Shown here piece by piece: positions 1 to 7,871 of a stretch of DNA of 64,000 bases. Under the pieces are notes generated by a model, which was not told where the DNA came from, searched no databases, and was given only the letters and a program-made list of their open reading frames with translations. The DNA is from Bradyrhizobium sp. CCGE-LA001. Its GTDB lineage: Bacteria; Pseudomonadota; Alphaproteobacteria; Rhizobiales; Xanthobacteraceae. Position 1 is the first letter of the stretch, and each line of letters begins with the position of its first letter. Location of the stretch: the NCBI RefSeq assembly GCF_000296215.2, contig NZ_CP013949.1, positions 744,001 through 808,000 of the forward strand. The letters are read 5' to 3'. Made by a program: the position numbers and the translations under genes.

Positions 1-242
1 AGGACGACGGCAAGCTAACCCTCGCCGATTATTTCGACGTCCATCTCGACCACGCGCCGAAGGAGGGTGCCGAGCTGCCGTTGGACGAGATCGTGCTGGT
101 CGCACGCAGCATCTCCGGCGGCCGCGTCAACGTCGTCGGCCTGCGCCTGCCGGAAGAGGACGAGACCCCGCCGGCAGTGACGCGCGCACAAATACTGCGG
201 AAGAAGCTCGCCGATGTCTGGGCCTCTGTGGCGGGGGTTTAG
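1..242 (+). CDS. C-terminal end of a cation antiporter-type protein with CorC_HlyC domain (partial)
   Basis: This is the 3' end of a gene that begins before the window; the open frame starts at base 3 and ends in TAG at 240-242, giving 79 visible residues. The segment LTLADYFDVHLDHAPKEGAE followed by a run ending VVGLRLPEED resembles the transporter-associated (CorC_HlyC) domain found at the C-terminus of NhaP2/CvrA potassium/proton antiporters and of HlyC/CorC proteins. In that family the domain is cytoplasmic and regulatory. No membrane segment is visible because the N-terminal part is missing, so the antiporter assignment is an inference. It converges on modC, with a palindromic element between the two stops. 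Confidence 0.5.
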   Translation, partial: DDGKLTLADYFDVHLDHAPKEGAELPLDEIVLVARSISGGRVNVVGLRLPEEDETPPAVTRAQILRKKLADVWASVAGV

Positions 243-263
243 GCGCGCCTTGCAGCCGGACGC

Positions 264-346
264 GTAGCCCGGATGAAGCGAGGCGTAATCCGGGATGCTT
301 CTCCCGTGGCACCGTCCCGGATTACGCTTCGCTCCATCCGGGCTAC
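264..346. repeat. REP-like palindromic element between convergent genes
   Basis: Two 32-base arms (264-295 and 315-346) are inverted repeats of each other with two mismatches. They contain the recognisable core GTAGCCCGGATG and its complement and are separated by a 19-base loop. The element lies between the stop of the upstream gene (242) and the stop of modC (359), so it may act as a bidirectional terminator or mRNA 3'-end stabiliser. This type of element is common in intergenic regions of many proteobacteria. Confidence 0.8.
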
Positions 347-358
347 GAAACTCCCCCG

Positions 359-1021
359 TTACGCCAGCACCTTCACCCCGCCAAGACTCGTCACCCGGCC
401 CTGCTTCAGCATCACGATCTGCGTTGCGAGCTGGCGCAGCTCGGCGACGTCGTGGCTGACATAGACCATCGGCACATTGGCTTCATCCCGCAGCCGCGTC
501 AGATACGGCAGGATCTCGAGCTTGCGGCCCTCGTCGAGCGCGCCGAGCGGCTCGTCGAGCAAGAGGAGGCGCGGCCGCGCCAGCAGCGCGCGGCCGAGCG
601 CGACGCGCTGGCGCTCACCGCCGGAGAGTTTTCCGGGGCGGCGATCCTGCAGAGCACCGATGTCGAGCAGATCGATGATGCGCTTGTGCTGGGCGCGATC
701 CGGCGCAAGGCCGTTCATCCGCCGTCCGTAATCGAGGTTCTGCGCGACGCTGAGGTGCGGAAACAGCCGCGCATCCTGGAACACATAGCCGATGCGGCGG
801 CGATAAGTCGGCACGTGGAGGCCGGCGGCGGTGTCGTCGACGGTCTCGCCGTCGATCACGATGGTGCCGCGGTCGGGCCGCAGCAGCCCTGCGATCATGT
901 TGACCAGCGAGGTCTTGCCGGCGCCCGATGCGCCGAACAGGCCGATGACGCGGCCCTCGCTGGTGAAGGACGCGGAGAGCGAGAATTCGCCGAGCTTCTT
1001 TTCGACATCGACGCGCAGCAT
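359..1021 (-). CDS. modC: Molybdate ABC transporter ATP-binding protein, short form without TOBE domain
   Basis: ATPase subunit that energises molybdate import with ModA and ModB. The 220-residue protein has Walker A GASGAGKTS, signature LSGGERQRVALGRA, Walker B LLLLDEPLGALD and the H-loop VSHD. Typical ModC proteins run to about 350 residues and end in a molybdate-binding TOBE/Mop domain; this one stops soon after the H-loop, and no such domain is encoded in the bases that follow. A free Mop protein is encoded at 3207-3416 in the same gene group. ATG at 1021 is chosen because it lies 2 bases after the modB stop, and the family N-terminus (MLRVDVEKKLG) begins there. Last gene of the mod unit. 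Confidence 0.93.
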   Translation of the reverse strand: MLRVDVEKKLGEFSLSASFTSEGRVIGLFGASGAGKTSLVNMIAGLLRPDRGTIVIDGETVDDTAAGLHVPTYRRRIGYVFQDARLFPHLSVAQNLDYGRRMNGLAPDRAQHKRIIDLLDIGALQDRRPGKLSGGERQRVALGRALLARPRLLLLDEPLGALDEGRKLEILPYLTRLRDEANVPMVYVSHDVAELRQLATQIVMLKQGRVTSLGGVKVLA

Positions 1022-1023
1022 GG

Positions 1024-1722
1024 TCAATTCCCGTGCAGCCGCGCGGTGGCGCGGCGGGCGAACCATTCGGCCGCGATCAGCGCGCCGATCGCGAGCACGA
1101 CCGAGACGATGACGAGCCGGCCGGCGGCGGCATCGCCGTCAGGTGTCTGGATCAGCGAATAGATCGCGGACGAGATGGTCTGGGTCTCGCCGGGAATGTT
1201 GGAGACGAAGGTGATGGTGGCGCCGAACTCGCCGATCGCTTTGGCAAAGCCGAGCACCATGCCGGCGAGCACGCCGGGCAGGGCCAGCGGCAGCGTCACC
1301 GTGAAGAACACTTTCCATGGCGCCGCGCCGAGCGTCTCGGCGGCCTGCTCGAGCCGGCGGTCGATCGCCTCGATCGACAGCCGCATCGGCCGGACGAGAA
1401 GCGGAAACGCCATCACGCCGCAGGCGAGTGCCGCGCCGGTCCAGCGGAACGAGAAGACGATGCCGAGATGGTCGGCGAGGAAGCCGCCAACGAGGCCTTT
1501 GCGGCCGAAGGTCAGAAGCAGCAGATAGCCGGTGACGACCGGCGGCAGCACCAGCGGCAGATGCACCACGGCGTCGAGAAACGACTTGCCCCAAAAGTCA
1601 TGGCGGGCGAGCAGCCATGCCAGCGCGATGCCGAACGGCGTTGCCACCAGGGTCGCAATGACGGCGACCCTGAGCGAGAGCAGGATCGCCGTCCATTCAG
1701 CGGGAGAGATGTCGAGCATCAA
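1024..1722 (-). CDS. modB: Molybdate ABC transporter permease
   Basis: Inner-membrane permease of the molybdate importer, 232 residues, with about five hydrophobic segments. The cytoplasmic coupling (EAA-like) loop is visible as EAIDRRLEQAAETLGAAPWK followed by a conserved LPLALPG stretch, and the C-terminal GEFGATITFVSNIPGET segment is characteristic of ModB. Two adjacent ATG codons (1722 and 1719) could start it. It begins about 10 bases after the modA stop and ends just before modC, so modABC is very probably one transcript. Confidence 0.95.
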   Translation of the reverse strand: MMLDISPAEWTAILLSLRVAVIATLVATPFGIALAWLLARHDFWGKSFLDAVVHLPLVLPPVVTGYLLLLTFGRKGLVGGFLADHLGIVFSFRWTGAALACGVMAFPLLVRPMRLSIEAIDRRLEQAAETLGAAPWKVFFTVTLPLALPGVLAGMVLGFAKAIGEFGATITFVSNIPGETQTISSAIYSLIQTPDGDAAAGRLVIVSVVLAIGALIAAEWFARRATARLHGN

Positions 1723-1732
1723 GCGACGAAGA

Positions 1733-2518
1733 TCAGGTGCTGGGGCTCACCAGGAATTTGAAGCCGTACTTTTCCAGGATGGTCTTGGCCGCCGACGAGC
1801 GCAGGAAGGCGAGATAATCGCTGGTCTCGCTCTTCGCGGTGGTGGTCGCCGCGACCGGATAGATGATCGCGGGATGCGAGTCCGCCGGGAAGCTGCCGAC
1901 GATCTTCACGCCAGGCTCGACCTTGGCGTCGGTCGCATAGACGATGCCGAGCGCGGCCTCGCCGCGGGCGACCAGCGTCAGCGCGGCGCGCACGCTCTCG
2001 GCCATGGCGAATTTCGGCTCGGCCGCCTGCCACGCGCCCAGCTTCTCCAGCGCAGCCTTGGCGTATTTTCCGACCGGTACCGACTTGACGTCGCCGGTCG
2101 CGATCCTGCCGTCGCCGGCGAGCTTGGCGAGGTCGAAGCCTTGCGCGATGCTGACGTTGTCGATCTTGGAATCCTTCGGCGCGATCAGCACGATGCTGTT
2201 GCCGAGCAAATTGACTCTGGAAGGCTCGTTGATGGTTTTCTTGGAGACTGCGTAGTCCATCCAGTCGGTGTCGGCGGAGACGAACACGTCGGCCGGTGCG
2301 CCTTGCTCGATCTGCTTGGCCAGCGCCGAGCTCGCGGCGTAGCTCGCGACGATCTTGACGCCGGTCCTGGCGGTGTAAGCGGCATTGATCTCGTCGAGCG
2401 CGTTCTTCATCGAGGCGGCGGCGAACACGGTGATGGTCTTGTCTTGCGCGCTGGCAGGCGAAAAGCTCGCGCCGGCGAGGATGAGGAAGGCGGCGAAAAG
2501 TCCGGCAATACGAATCAT
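1733..2518 (-). CDS. modA: Molybdate-binding periplasmic protein
   Basis: Periplasmic receptor of the molybdate importer, 261 residues. It starts with a signal peptide (MIRIAGLFAAFLILAGASFS, cleavage probably after ASA-Q). The mature part begins ITVFAAASMKNALDEI, the typical ModA start that contributes oxyanion-binding serines, and contains ADVFVSADTDWMDY and GEAALGIVYATDA, both typical of the family. The frame stays open further upstream but the signal peptide fixes ATG 2518. First gene of modABC; a 182-base gap separates it from the exported protein gene upstream, so it may have its own promoter. Confidence 0.95.
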   Translation of the reverse strand: MIRIAGLFAAFLILAGASFSPASAQDKTITVFAAASMKNALDEINAAYTARTGVKIVASYAASSALAKQIEQGAPADVFVSADTDWMDYAVSKKTINEPSRVNLLGNSIVLIAPKDSKIDNVSIAQGFDLAKLAGDGRIATGDVKSVPVGKYAKAALEKLGAWQAAEPKFAMAESVRAALTLVARGEAALGIVYATDAKVEPGVKIVGSFPADSHPAIIYPVAATTTAKSETSDYLAFLRSSAAKTILEKYGFKFLVSPST

Positions 2519-2620
2519 GGGATAGCGCTCCGTGCGAGCCCACGCGTGCAAATGCACGCGCAAATCTGGCGTTGGGTTCATGTCAGGTGCGACGGGCGGA
2601 AGCGCTGTCCGCGTGTCCCG

Positions 2621-2639
2621 GCAACGGCTTACGGCCGGC
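2621..2639 (+). promoter_or_regulatory. GGCTTACG-type motif upstream of modA
   Basis: The motif GCAACGGCTTACGGCCGGC lies in the 182-base gap before modA. A near match on the minus strand (GGCAAC, two extra bases, GGCTTACGCCGGC) occurs at 3432-3453, and a shorter one (GGGCTTACGGCACGGCGG) at 3508-3525, both upstream of mop. Three copies around two start regions of one functional unit suggest a regulatory site or a small repeat. It does not match the ModE box of enterobacteria, so the role is open. Confidence 0.3.
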
Positions 2640-2700
2640 GGGGATATCGCACCTGCGAAGATAGCAGGCTGGGCCGCCAGGTCAAAGGCGGCTGTTTGGC

Positions 2701-3204
2701 CTATTGCGCCGGCAGGATCGCAATCGAGAGCGAGTTGTCCTTGGCGCCGCTGACCTGCAGCACGAAGGGCTGTCCCGACAGCTCGTATTTGATGGTCTTG
2801 CGGATGCTGGCGCAATCGGTCGCGCCGCTGAAGGCCACCGGTTTCAGGAAATGCCCGTCCTGCACCACGTCGACCCAGGCCCCTGCGGACAGGCTGATCG
2901 TGTAAAGCCCGGCCTTCGGCGCCTTGATGCTGGTGAAGCCGGCGAAGGTGCCATCCTTGGGCGCCCGCTCCGGCGGCGTCGGCAGCCTGGCTTCACCTGG
3001 GACGACCAGCCCGAGCGTGATGGCGGATGACGGTAGCGTCGTCTGTTCGCTTCCCGATGCCAGCTTGGCACGATCCGACGCCGTGAGCGCTGCGCGCTCG
3101 CGCTCGATCGGCCATTTGAACTTGTCGCAGCCGCTGGGCTCTTCTGCGGCGAGAACGGGAGTTGCCCCGATCAGCAGCAGCGCCACGAGGAAGGAGGTTT
3201 TCAT
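2701..3204 (-). CDS. Exported protein of unknown function in the mod cluster
   Basis: A 167-residue protein with a clear signal peptide (MKTSFLVALLLIGATPVLAA) and no other membrane segment, so probably periplasmic. The mature part contains two Cys (SGCDKF and TDCAS) that could form a disulfide, and a C-terminal half rich in alternating hydrophobic residues (KAGLYTISLSAGAWVDVV), consistent with a beta-sandwich. I do not recognise a named family. The ATG at 3204 lies 2 bases after the mop stop, so it is translationally coupled to mop; a TTG two codons earlier is less likely. Its position between mop and modA suggests a link with molybdate or another oxyanion, but this is only context. Confidence 0.8.
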   Translation of the reverse strand: MKTSFLVALLLIGATPVLAAEEPSGCDKFKWPIERERAALTASDRAKLASGSEQTTLPSSAITLGLVVPGEARLPTPPERAPKDGTFAGFTSIKAPKAGLYTISLSAGAWVDVVQDGHFLKPVAFSGATDCASIRKTIKYELSGQPFVLQVSGAKDNSLSIAILPAQ

Positions 3205-3206
3205 GC

Positions 3207-3416
3207 TCAATCCACGGCAATCATGACGTCGGAGGCCTTGATTACGACGATGACGTTGCCGCCGATCTTGATGCCGAGATCGTCGACAGCCTCGTTGGTG
3301 ATCGAGGACGTCACGATCGTGCCGTTGCCGATATCGACGCGGATGTGGGAGGTCGTGGCACCCTTGGTGACATCGACGACATTGCCCTTGATCTGGTTGC
3401 GTGCACTGATGCGCAT
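3207..3416 (-). CDS. mop: Mop-type molybdenum-binding protein (molbindin, single TOBE domain)
   Basis: A 69-residue protein consisting of a single Mop/TOBE domain: MRISARNQIKGNVVDVTKGA at the start, then repeated short beta strands ending in VIVVIKASDVMIA. Molbindins assemble into small oligomers that bind molybdate or tungstate in the cytoplasm and buffer its level. It is the first gene of the minus-strand group mop, exported protein, modABC. ModC of this group lacks its own TOBE domain, so this free domain may be its functional counterpart or simply a storage protein. Confidence 0.92.
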   Translation of the reverse strand: MRISARNQIKGNVVDVTKGATTSHIRVDIGNGTIVTSSITNEAVDDLGIKIGGNVIVVIKASDVMIAVD

Positions 3417-3606
3417 GGATCTCTCACGGTAGCCGGCGTAAGCCGATGTTGCCGCGCGTACGGATGGGGGGATTGGTCGGAGCGGGATGCGCGTCCCGGA
3501 ATGCCGCGGGCTTACGGCACGGCGGCGGCACGATCCTAGCGCATGTCAGTGGCGCGAGCCAACCAACGAGTTCGTCATCCCGGGCTCGCTTCGTGCCTTG
3601 GGATGC

Positions 3607-4551
3607 TCACGGCTTCACATCCGTCGCATGCAGCACCGCCTTGCAGGCCGCCGGCATCTGCGCCAGCGTCATCGGCGGCTTCGGCTTCGGCGGCTCCGGC
3701 GAGGGCTTCGGGTGCAGCACGGCGTCCGAGAACCAATAGGCGAGATCGGAGGGCTTGCAGCCTTCGTCCTCGGATTGCGACGGCTGGCCCTCGCAGTCCC
3801 CGGCGCCCGCCGGGCAATGCATGCGGATGTGGAAGTGATAGTCGTGGCCCCACCACGGGCGGATCTTCGACAGCCAGGCGCGGTCGCCCTTGGCCTCGCG
3901 GCACAGCGCCTTCTTGATCGCCGCGTTGACGAAGATGCGCTGCACGGCGGGTTCACGCGCCGCATCGCGCAGCACCAGCACATGGCCTGATGTGAACACC
4001 CTCGGATCGACGTCGAGCCGGTCGGGCCGCACCATCATCACCGCGCTCATCTCCTCGCGCTCCTCGCGCGAGAGCCGGCGGTCCGGCATCGGCGTCAGCC
4101 AGATGTCGGCATCGAGGCCGATCTGATGGCTGGCATGGCCCGACAGCGCCGGCCCGCCGCGCGGCTGGGCGATGTCGCCGACCAGGATGCCGGGCCAGCC
4201 GGCGTCCCTGTGCGCCTTGGCCGCGAGCCGCTTGATCAGCGCGATCATGTCGGGATGGCCGTAGCTGCGATTGCGCGACAGCCGCATCACCTGCCAATTG
4301 TCGCCGTTCACGGGCATCTGCGCGGCGCCGCCGAGGCATCCCCTGGTGTAGGAGCCGACCACATGTGCCGGCCCCTTCGAGGGCAGCAGTTTTCGCGCAA
4401 ACAATTCCTTGGCGCCGAGACTGGGATCGTTGGGATTGGCGAGCGGGGGCAGAGCCTTCGGGGTGACGCTGCCCTTGTCCTGGGCCAGCGCGCTGCCGGA
4501 GGCCAGGAGTGTCATAAAAAGCAGGAGAGGGGCGAAGCGGCGGGGACTCAT
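3607..4551 (-). CDS. mepA: Penicillin-insensitive murein endopeptidase (M74)
   Basis: Periplasmic zinc metallopeptidase that cleaves the D-Ala-meso-DAP cross-link of peptidoglycan. The 314-residue protein begins with a signal peptide (cleavage near ALAQ, residue 24). The MepA signature GGPALSGHASHQIGLDADIW (about 132-151) supplies His139 and Asp147, and RPWWGHDYHFHIRMHCP (231-247) supplies the second His group. The C-terminal end is Pro/Lys rich (PSPEPPKPKPP), an unusual tail after the catalytic domain. It is divergent from the L,D-transpeptidase gene, so both may serve the cell wall. Confidence 0.95.
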   Translation of the reverse strand: MSPRRFAPLLLFMTLLASGSALAQDKGSVTPKALPPLANPNDPSLGAKELFARKLLPSKGPAHVVGSYTRGCLGGAAQMPVNGDNWQVMRLSRNRSYGHPDMIALIKRLAAKAHRDAGWPGILVGDIAQPRGGPALSGHASHQIGLDADIWLTPMPDRRLSREEREEMSAVMMVRPDRLDVDPRVFTSGHVLVLRDAAREPAVQRIFVNAAIKKALCREAKGDRAWLSKIRPWWGHDYHFHIRMHCPAGAGDCEGQPSQSEDEGCKPSDLAYWFSDAVLHPKPSPEPPKPKPPMTLAQMPAACKAVLHATDVKP

Positions 4552-4680
4552 GCCGAATCTTATAGCCCAACACCGCGTCAGGGTTAAGAATTAGCCTTGC
4601 CATGCGGGTGCTGCCTCACCGCGGCTTTACAGTTGCAAGGTGCCGGCGACCTCCTGTCGTGGAGGCAGAGGTTTTTTAGA

Positions 4681-5124
4681 ATGACATTTTTTCTGACGCG
4701 GCCGGCGCGGCGCGTTGCCCTGGCTGCCTGTGCGCTGGCGGGATTTTGCATGACGCCGGCGCGGGCTGACCTCCGGGTCGACATCGACAAATCCTCGCAG
4801 CGCATGTCGGTGCGCGTCGACGGCGCGCCGCGCTACAACTGGCCGGTGTCGACCGGCCGCCGCGGCTACGGCACGCCGAGCGGCATCTTCCATCCGCAGG
4901 CGATGCTGCGGCGCCATTTCTCGCGCAAATACTACAATTCGCCGATGCCGTACGCGATCTTCTTCCACCGCGGCTTTGCCATCCACGGCACCACGGACCT
5001 CTCCCGCCTGGGCGGGCCGGCTTCGCATGGCTGTGTCAGGCTGCATCCCGCGCATGCGGCTACCCTGTTCGCGCTGGTCCAGCGCGAGGGTGCGCGCAAC
5101 ACCACGATCCGCATTTCCAATTAG
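4681..5124 (+). CDS. L,D-transpeptidase (YkuD domain), exported
   Basis: Periplasmic enzyme predicted to form 3-3 cross-links in peptidoglycan or to attach proteins to it. The 147-residue protein has an N-terminal hydrophobic segment with signal-peptide character (about residues 8-29). The YkuD active-site motif reads IHGTTDLSRLGGPASHGCVR, with catalytic Cys118 and His116. It consists of little more than the catalytic domain. ATG 4681 is preferred over upstream in-frame codons because the signal peptide begins there; the preceding 100 bases read as non-coding. Divergent from mepA. Confidence 0.92.
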   Translation: MTFFLTRPARRVALAACALAGFCMTPARADLRVDIDKSSQRMSVRVDGAPRYNWPVSTGRRGYGTPSGIFHPQAMLRRHFSRKYYNSPMPYAIFFHRGFAIHGTTDLSRLGGPASHGCVRLHPAHAATLFALVQREGARNTTIRISN

Positions 5125-5454
5125 ACCATTCGGAAGTCGCATCCTGCCGGCCGATTTTTAACGCCGCGATAACCCTGTGCCGCATTGACCAAAATTCGTG
5201 CGCAACGTGAGGAATAATCGCGGTCCGCATGCAATCGCGCGCGATGCGCGGAAAGGAATCAAGCCCGCGCGCAATTTTGCGCCAGATGAGGTTCCACCGC
5301 AGCGTCGGAATGAAGCTGGCGGCCTTCGTCGACGTACCCGCGCCTCGCAAACGGGCAGCAAGGGACCACTACGCGCGGGCCGCGGCCGGGCAGGATTACT
5401 GTTTTTTCAGACACTTGCCCCAAAGCTTGCGGCCGCCGGGCGCGACTGGGACGA
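5125..5454. other. Intergenic region without a convincing gene
   Basis: About 330 bases between the L,D-transpeptidase and the GGDEF-EAL gene. An 86-codon open frame on the plus strand (5198-5458) overlaps the next start as GTGA but has no recognisable protein features. I see no clear promoter or hairpin; it probably holds the promoter of the following gene. Confidence 0.5.
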
Positions 5455-7665
5455 GTGAATTTGAGTTTGGGGTCTCGAAAGACAGGAAAGCGAAAGCGTA
5501 ACGTGCTTGCCCGCGCCGGCCGACAGCCGCGCAAGCCGCGGCTCGCACGCGCGCCGCATCCGCCTGCCGACCGCGATGAACTTCTGCGCAGCCGCGCGGA
5601 GGCGGAGGCTGCGATCGCCGAAGCACGCAAATCTCATGAGCGCCTGCGCCAGGCCATCGACATCCTGCCGCAGGGCATCGTGTTTCTCGATGCCGACGGC
5701 CGCTATGTGCTCTGGAACAAGAAATACGCAGAGATCTACAGCAAGACCGCCGATCTGTTCGAGGAGGGCGCACGCCTCGAAGACACGCTCCGCATCGGCG
5801 TCGCCCGCGGGGATTATCCCGAAGCCATCGGCAACGAGGACGAATGGATCGCCGAGCGGCTGCAAAAGCTCTACCAGCCCGGCGCCCGCCACGAGCAGAA
5901 GCTGGCCGACGGCCGGGTCATCTTGATCGACGAGCGGCTGACCGACGATGGCGGCGTCGTCGGCCTGCGTGTCGACATCACCGAGCTGAAGCAGCGCGAG
6001 GCCTCGTTCCGCCTGCTGTTCGACGGCAATCCCGTTCCCATGATCGTCTGCGCGCTGGACGACCAGCGTATCCTCGGCGTCAACGACGCCGCGATCGCGC
6101 ATTACGGCTATAGCCGCGCCGAGTTCGAGAAGCTGACGATCCGCAGCCTCCAGGCCTTCGACAGCGAGCCGCCCTGGGCCGCCGGCTCCGCCGGCGAGGA
6201 GCAGGCGGGACGCACCTGGAAGCACGTCAAGGCCGACGGCGTATTGATCGACCTTGCGATCTATTCGCGCGAATTGACCTATGCCGAGCGGCCCGCGGTG
6301 CTGCTCGCGCTGATGGACATCACCGAGCGCAAGCGCGCCGAGGCGCGGCTGGCCTTCATGGCCCAGCACGATGCCCTGACCGGCCTGCCCAACCGCAATC
6401 TGCTGCGCCAGCAGATGGACGAGATGCTGCTGCATACGCGGCGCAGCACCGACAAGGTCGCGCTGCTGATCCTCGGGCTCGACAATTTCAAGTCGGTCAA
6501 CGACACGCTCGGACACACCGTCGGCGACAAGCTGCTGCGCGGCGTCGCCAAGCGGCTACGCTCCACCTTGCGCGAGGAAGACGCGCTGGCGCGGCTCAAT
6601 TCCGACGAGTTCGCGGTGCTGCAGAGCGGGCTGACGCGCCCGGAGGACGCGGTGATGCTGGCCAAGCGGTTGCTCGAAGCCATCGCCGATCCCTATCTGC
6701 TCGACGGCCATTCCGTGGTGATCGGCGCCTCGATCGGCATCGCCATGGCGCCGGGCGACGGCGACGAGTCCGAGAAGCTGCTCAAGAGCGCCGGCATGGC
6801 GCTGTCGCGCGCGAAAGCGGACGCGCGCGGCAGCTTCGCCTTCTTCGAGGCCGCGCTGGATGCGAAAGCGCAGAGCCGCCGCAAGATCGAGGTCGAGCTG
6901 CGCGACGCGATTCAGAACGACGTGCTGCGTCCCTATTACCAGCCGCTGATCGACCTCCAGAGCGGCCGCATCACCGGCTTCGAGGCGCTGGTGCGCTGGC
7001 CGCATGCCGAGCGCGGCATGGTCTCGCCGGCCGAGTTCATCCCGGTCGCCGAGGACACCGGCCTGATCAACCCGCTCGGCGGCTTGATGCTGCGCCGGGC
7101 GTGCCTCGACGCCGCGTCCTGGCCGGACGGCGTCCGCGTCGCCGTCAATCTCTCGCCGCTTCAGTTCCGCAGCGGCAATCTGCTCTCGATGGTCACGGAC
7201 GCGCTGAAGCATTCCGGCCTGTCGCCGCGGCGGCTCGAGCTGGAGATCACCGAGACGCTGCTGCTCGAGAAGAGCGCGCAGGTGCTGGCGACGCTGCATG
7301 CGCTGCGCGCGCTGGGCGTGCGCATCTCCATGGACGATTTCGGCACCGGCTATTCCAGCCTCAGCTATCTGCGCAGTTTCCCGTTCGACAAGATCAAGAT
7401 CGACCAGTCCTTCGTGCGCGATCTCGGCGCCAACCGCGAGGCGCAGGCGATCATCCGCTCCATCGTCAGCCTCGGCAAGGGCCTCGGCGTCACCATCACG
7501 GCCGAAGGCGTCGAGACCGAAGCCGAACTCAGCTGCCTCCGCACCGAAGGCTGCGACGAGGGCCAGGGCTTTCTCTTCAGCAAGGCCCGGCCGAATGCGG
7601 AGATCGTTGCCCTGCTGGCGGCGCAGCGCGGCATCGATGGCGAGGTCACCGCGCTGGTGGCGTAA
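5455..7665 (+). CDS. PAS-PAS-GGDEF-EAL signalling protein, likely c-di-GMP phosphodiesterase
   Basis: A 736-residue soluble protein. A basic N-terminus and short coiled stretch (about 40-65) precede two PAS-type sensor domains (about 65-180 and 185-295), then GGDEF (about 300-465) and EAL (about 475-725). The GGDEF signature is degenerate: ARLNSDEFAVL replaces GGDEF with NSDEF, so cyclase activity is doubtful. The EAL side is intact: FEALVRW, VNLSPLQF, ELEITET, MDDFGTGYSSL, KIDQSFV and EGVE. It therefore most likely hydrolyses cyclic di-GMP, with the GGDEF domain as a GTP-sensing regulator. No transmembrane segment, so it senses a cytoplasmic cue. Start is GTG; the exact N-terminus is uncertain. 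Confidence 0.92.
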   Translation: MNLSLGSRKTGKRKRNVLARAGRQPRKPRLARAPHPPADRDELLRSRAEAEAAIAEARKSHERLRQAIDILPQGIVFLDADGRYVLWNKKYAEIYSKTADLFEEGARLEDTLRIGVARGDYPEAIGNEDEWIAERLQKLYQPGARHEQKLADGRVILIDERLTDDGGVVGLRVDITELKQREASFRLLFDGNPVPMIVCALDDQRILGVNDAAIAHYGYSRAEFEKLTIRSLQAFDSEPPWAAGSAGEEQAGRTWKHVKADGVLIDLAIYSRELTYAERPAVLLALMDITERKRAEARLAFMAQHDALTGLPNRNLLRQQMDEMLLHTRRSTDKVALLILGLDNFKSVNDTLGHTVGDKLLRGVAKRLRSTLREEDALARLNSDEFAVLQSGLTRPEDAVMLAKRLLEAIADPYLLDGHSVVIGASIGIAMAPGDGDESEKLLKSAGMALSRAKADARGSFAFFEAALDAKAQSRRKIEVELRDAIQNDVLRPYYQPLIDLQSGRITGFEALVRWPHAERGMVSPAEFIPVAEDTGLINPLGGLMLRRACLDAASWPDGVRVAVNLSPLQFRSGNLLSMVTDALKHSGLSPRRLELEITETLLLEKSAQVLATLHALRALGVRISMDDFGTGYSSLSYLRSFPFDKIKIDQSFVRDLGANREAQAIIRSIVSLGKGLGVTITAEGVETEAELSCLRTEGCDEGQGFLFSKARPNAEIVALLAAQRGIDGEVTALVA

Positions 7666-7712
7666 GCGTTCACCTCCTGCGAATCGAAGGGACGCGCCGC
7701 TCTCTCCGTTAA

Positions 7713-7852
7713 CCTCTCCCGCTTACGGGAGAGGTCGCGCCGAAGGCGCGGGTGAGTTTCCTCTGGGGATTACCCCAATGCGGAGGCACCCTCTCCCCGA
7801 CCCTCCCAGCGCGAGCGAAGCTCGTCGCGCCCCGCAAGCGGGGGAGGGAGCG
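7713..7852. repeat. Bradyrhizobium-type palindromic repeat (CTCTCCC/GGGAGAG family)
   Basis: A compact hairpin (CCTCTCCCGCTTACGGGAGAGG) opens the element, and CCCGCAAGCGGGGGAGGGAG closes it, so the outer parts can also pair. The gene ends on both sides converge here. Related elements lie at 30272-30421 and 37484-37623. Confidence 0.65.
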
Positions 7853-7871
7853 CACCGTCGCTGGCGGTCGC

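Noticed and set aside
243..358. Possible frameshifted TOBE domain of modC
   Set aside because: No TOBE-like words occur in any frame downstream of modC; the space holds a REP-like palindrome.
5198..5458. 86-codon open frame overlapping the GGDEF-EAL start
   Set aside because: No conserved motif, no good ribosome binding site, Arg/Pro/Gly-rich composition; kept only as a remark.
7666..7871. Possible insertion sequence remnant
   Set aside because: No transposase coding sequence or target duplication; it fits the palindromic intergenic repeat family.
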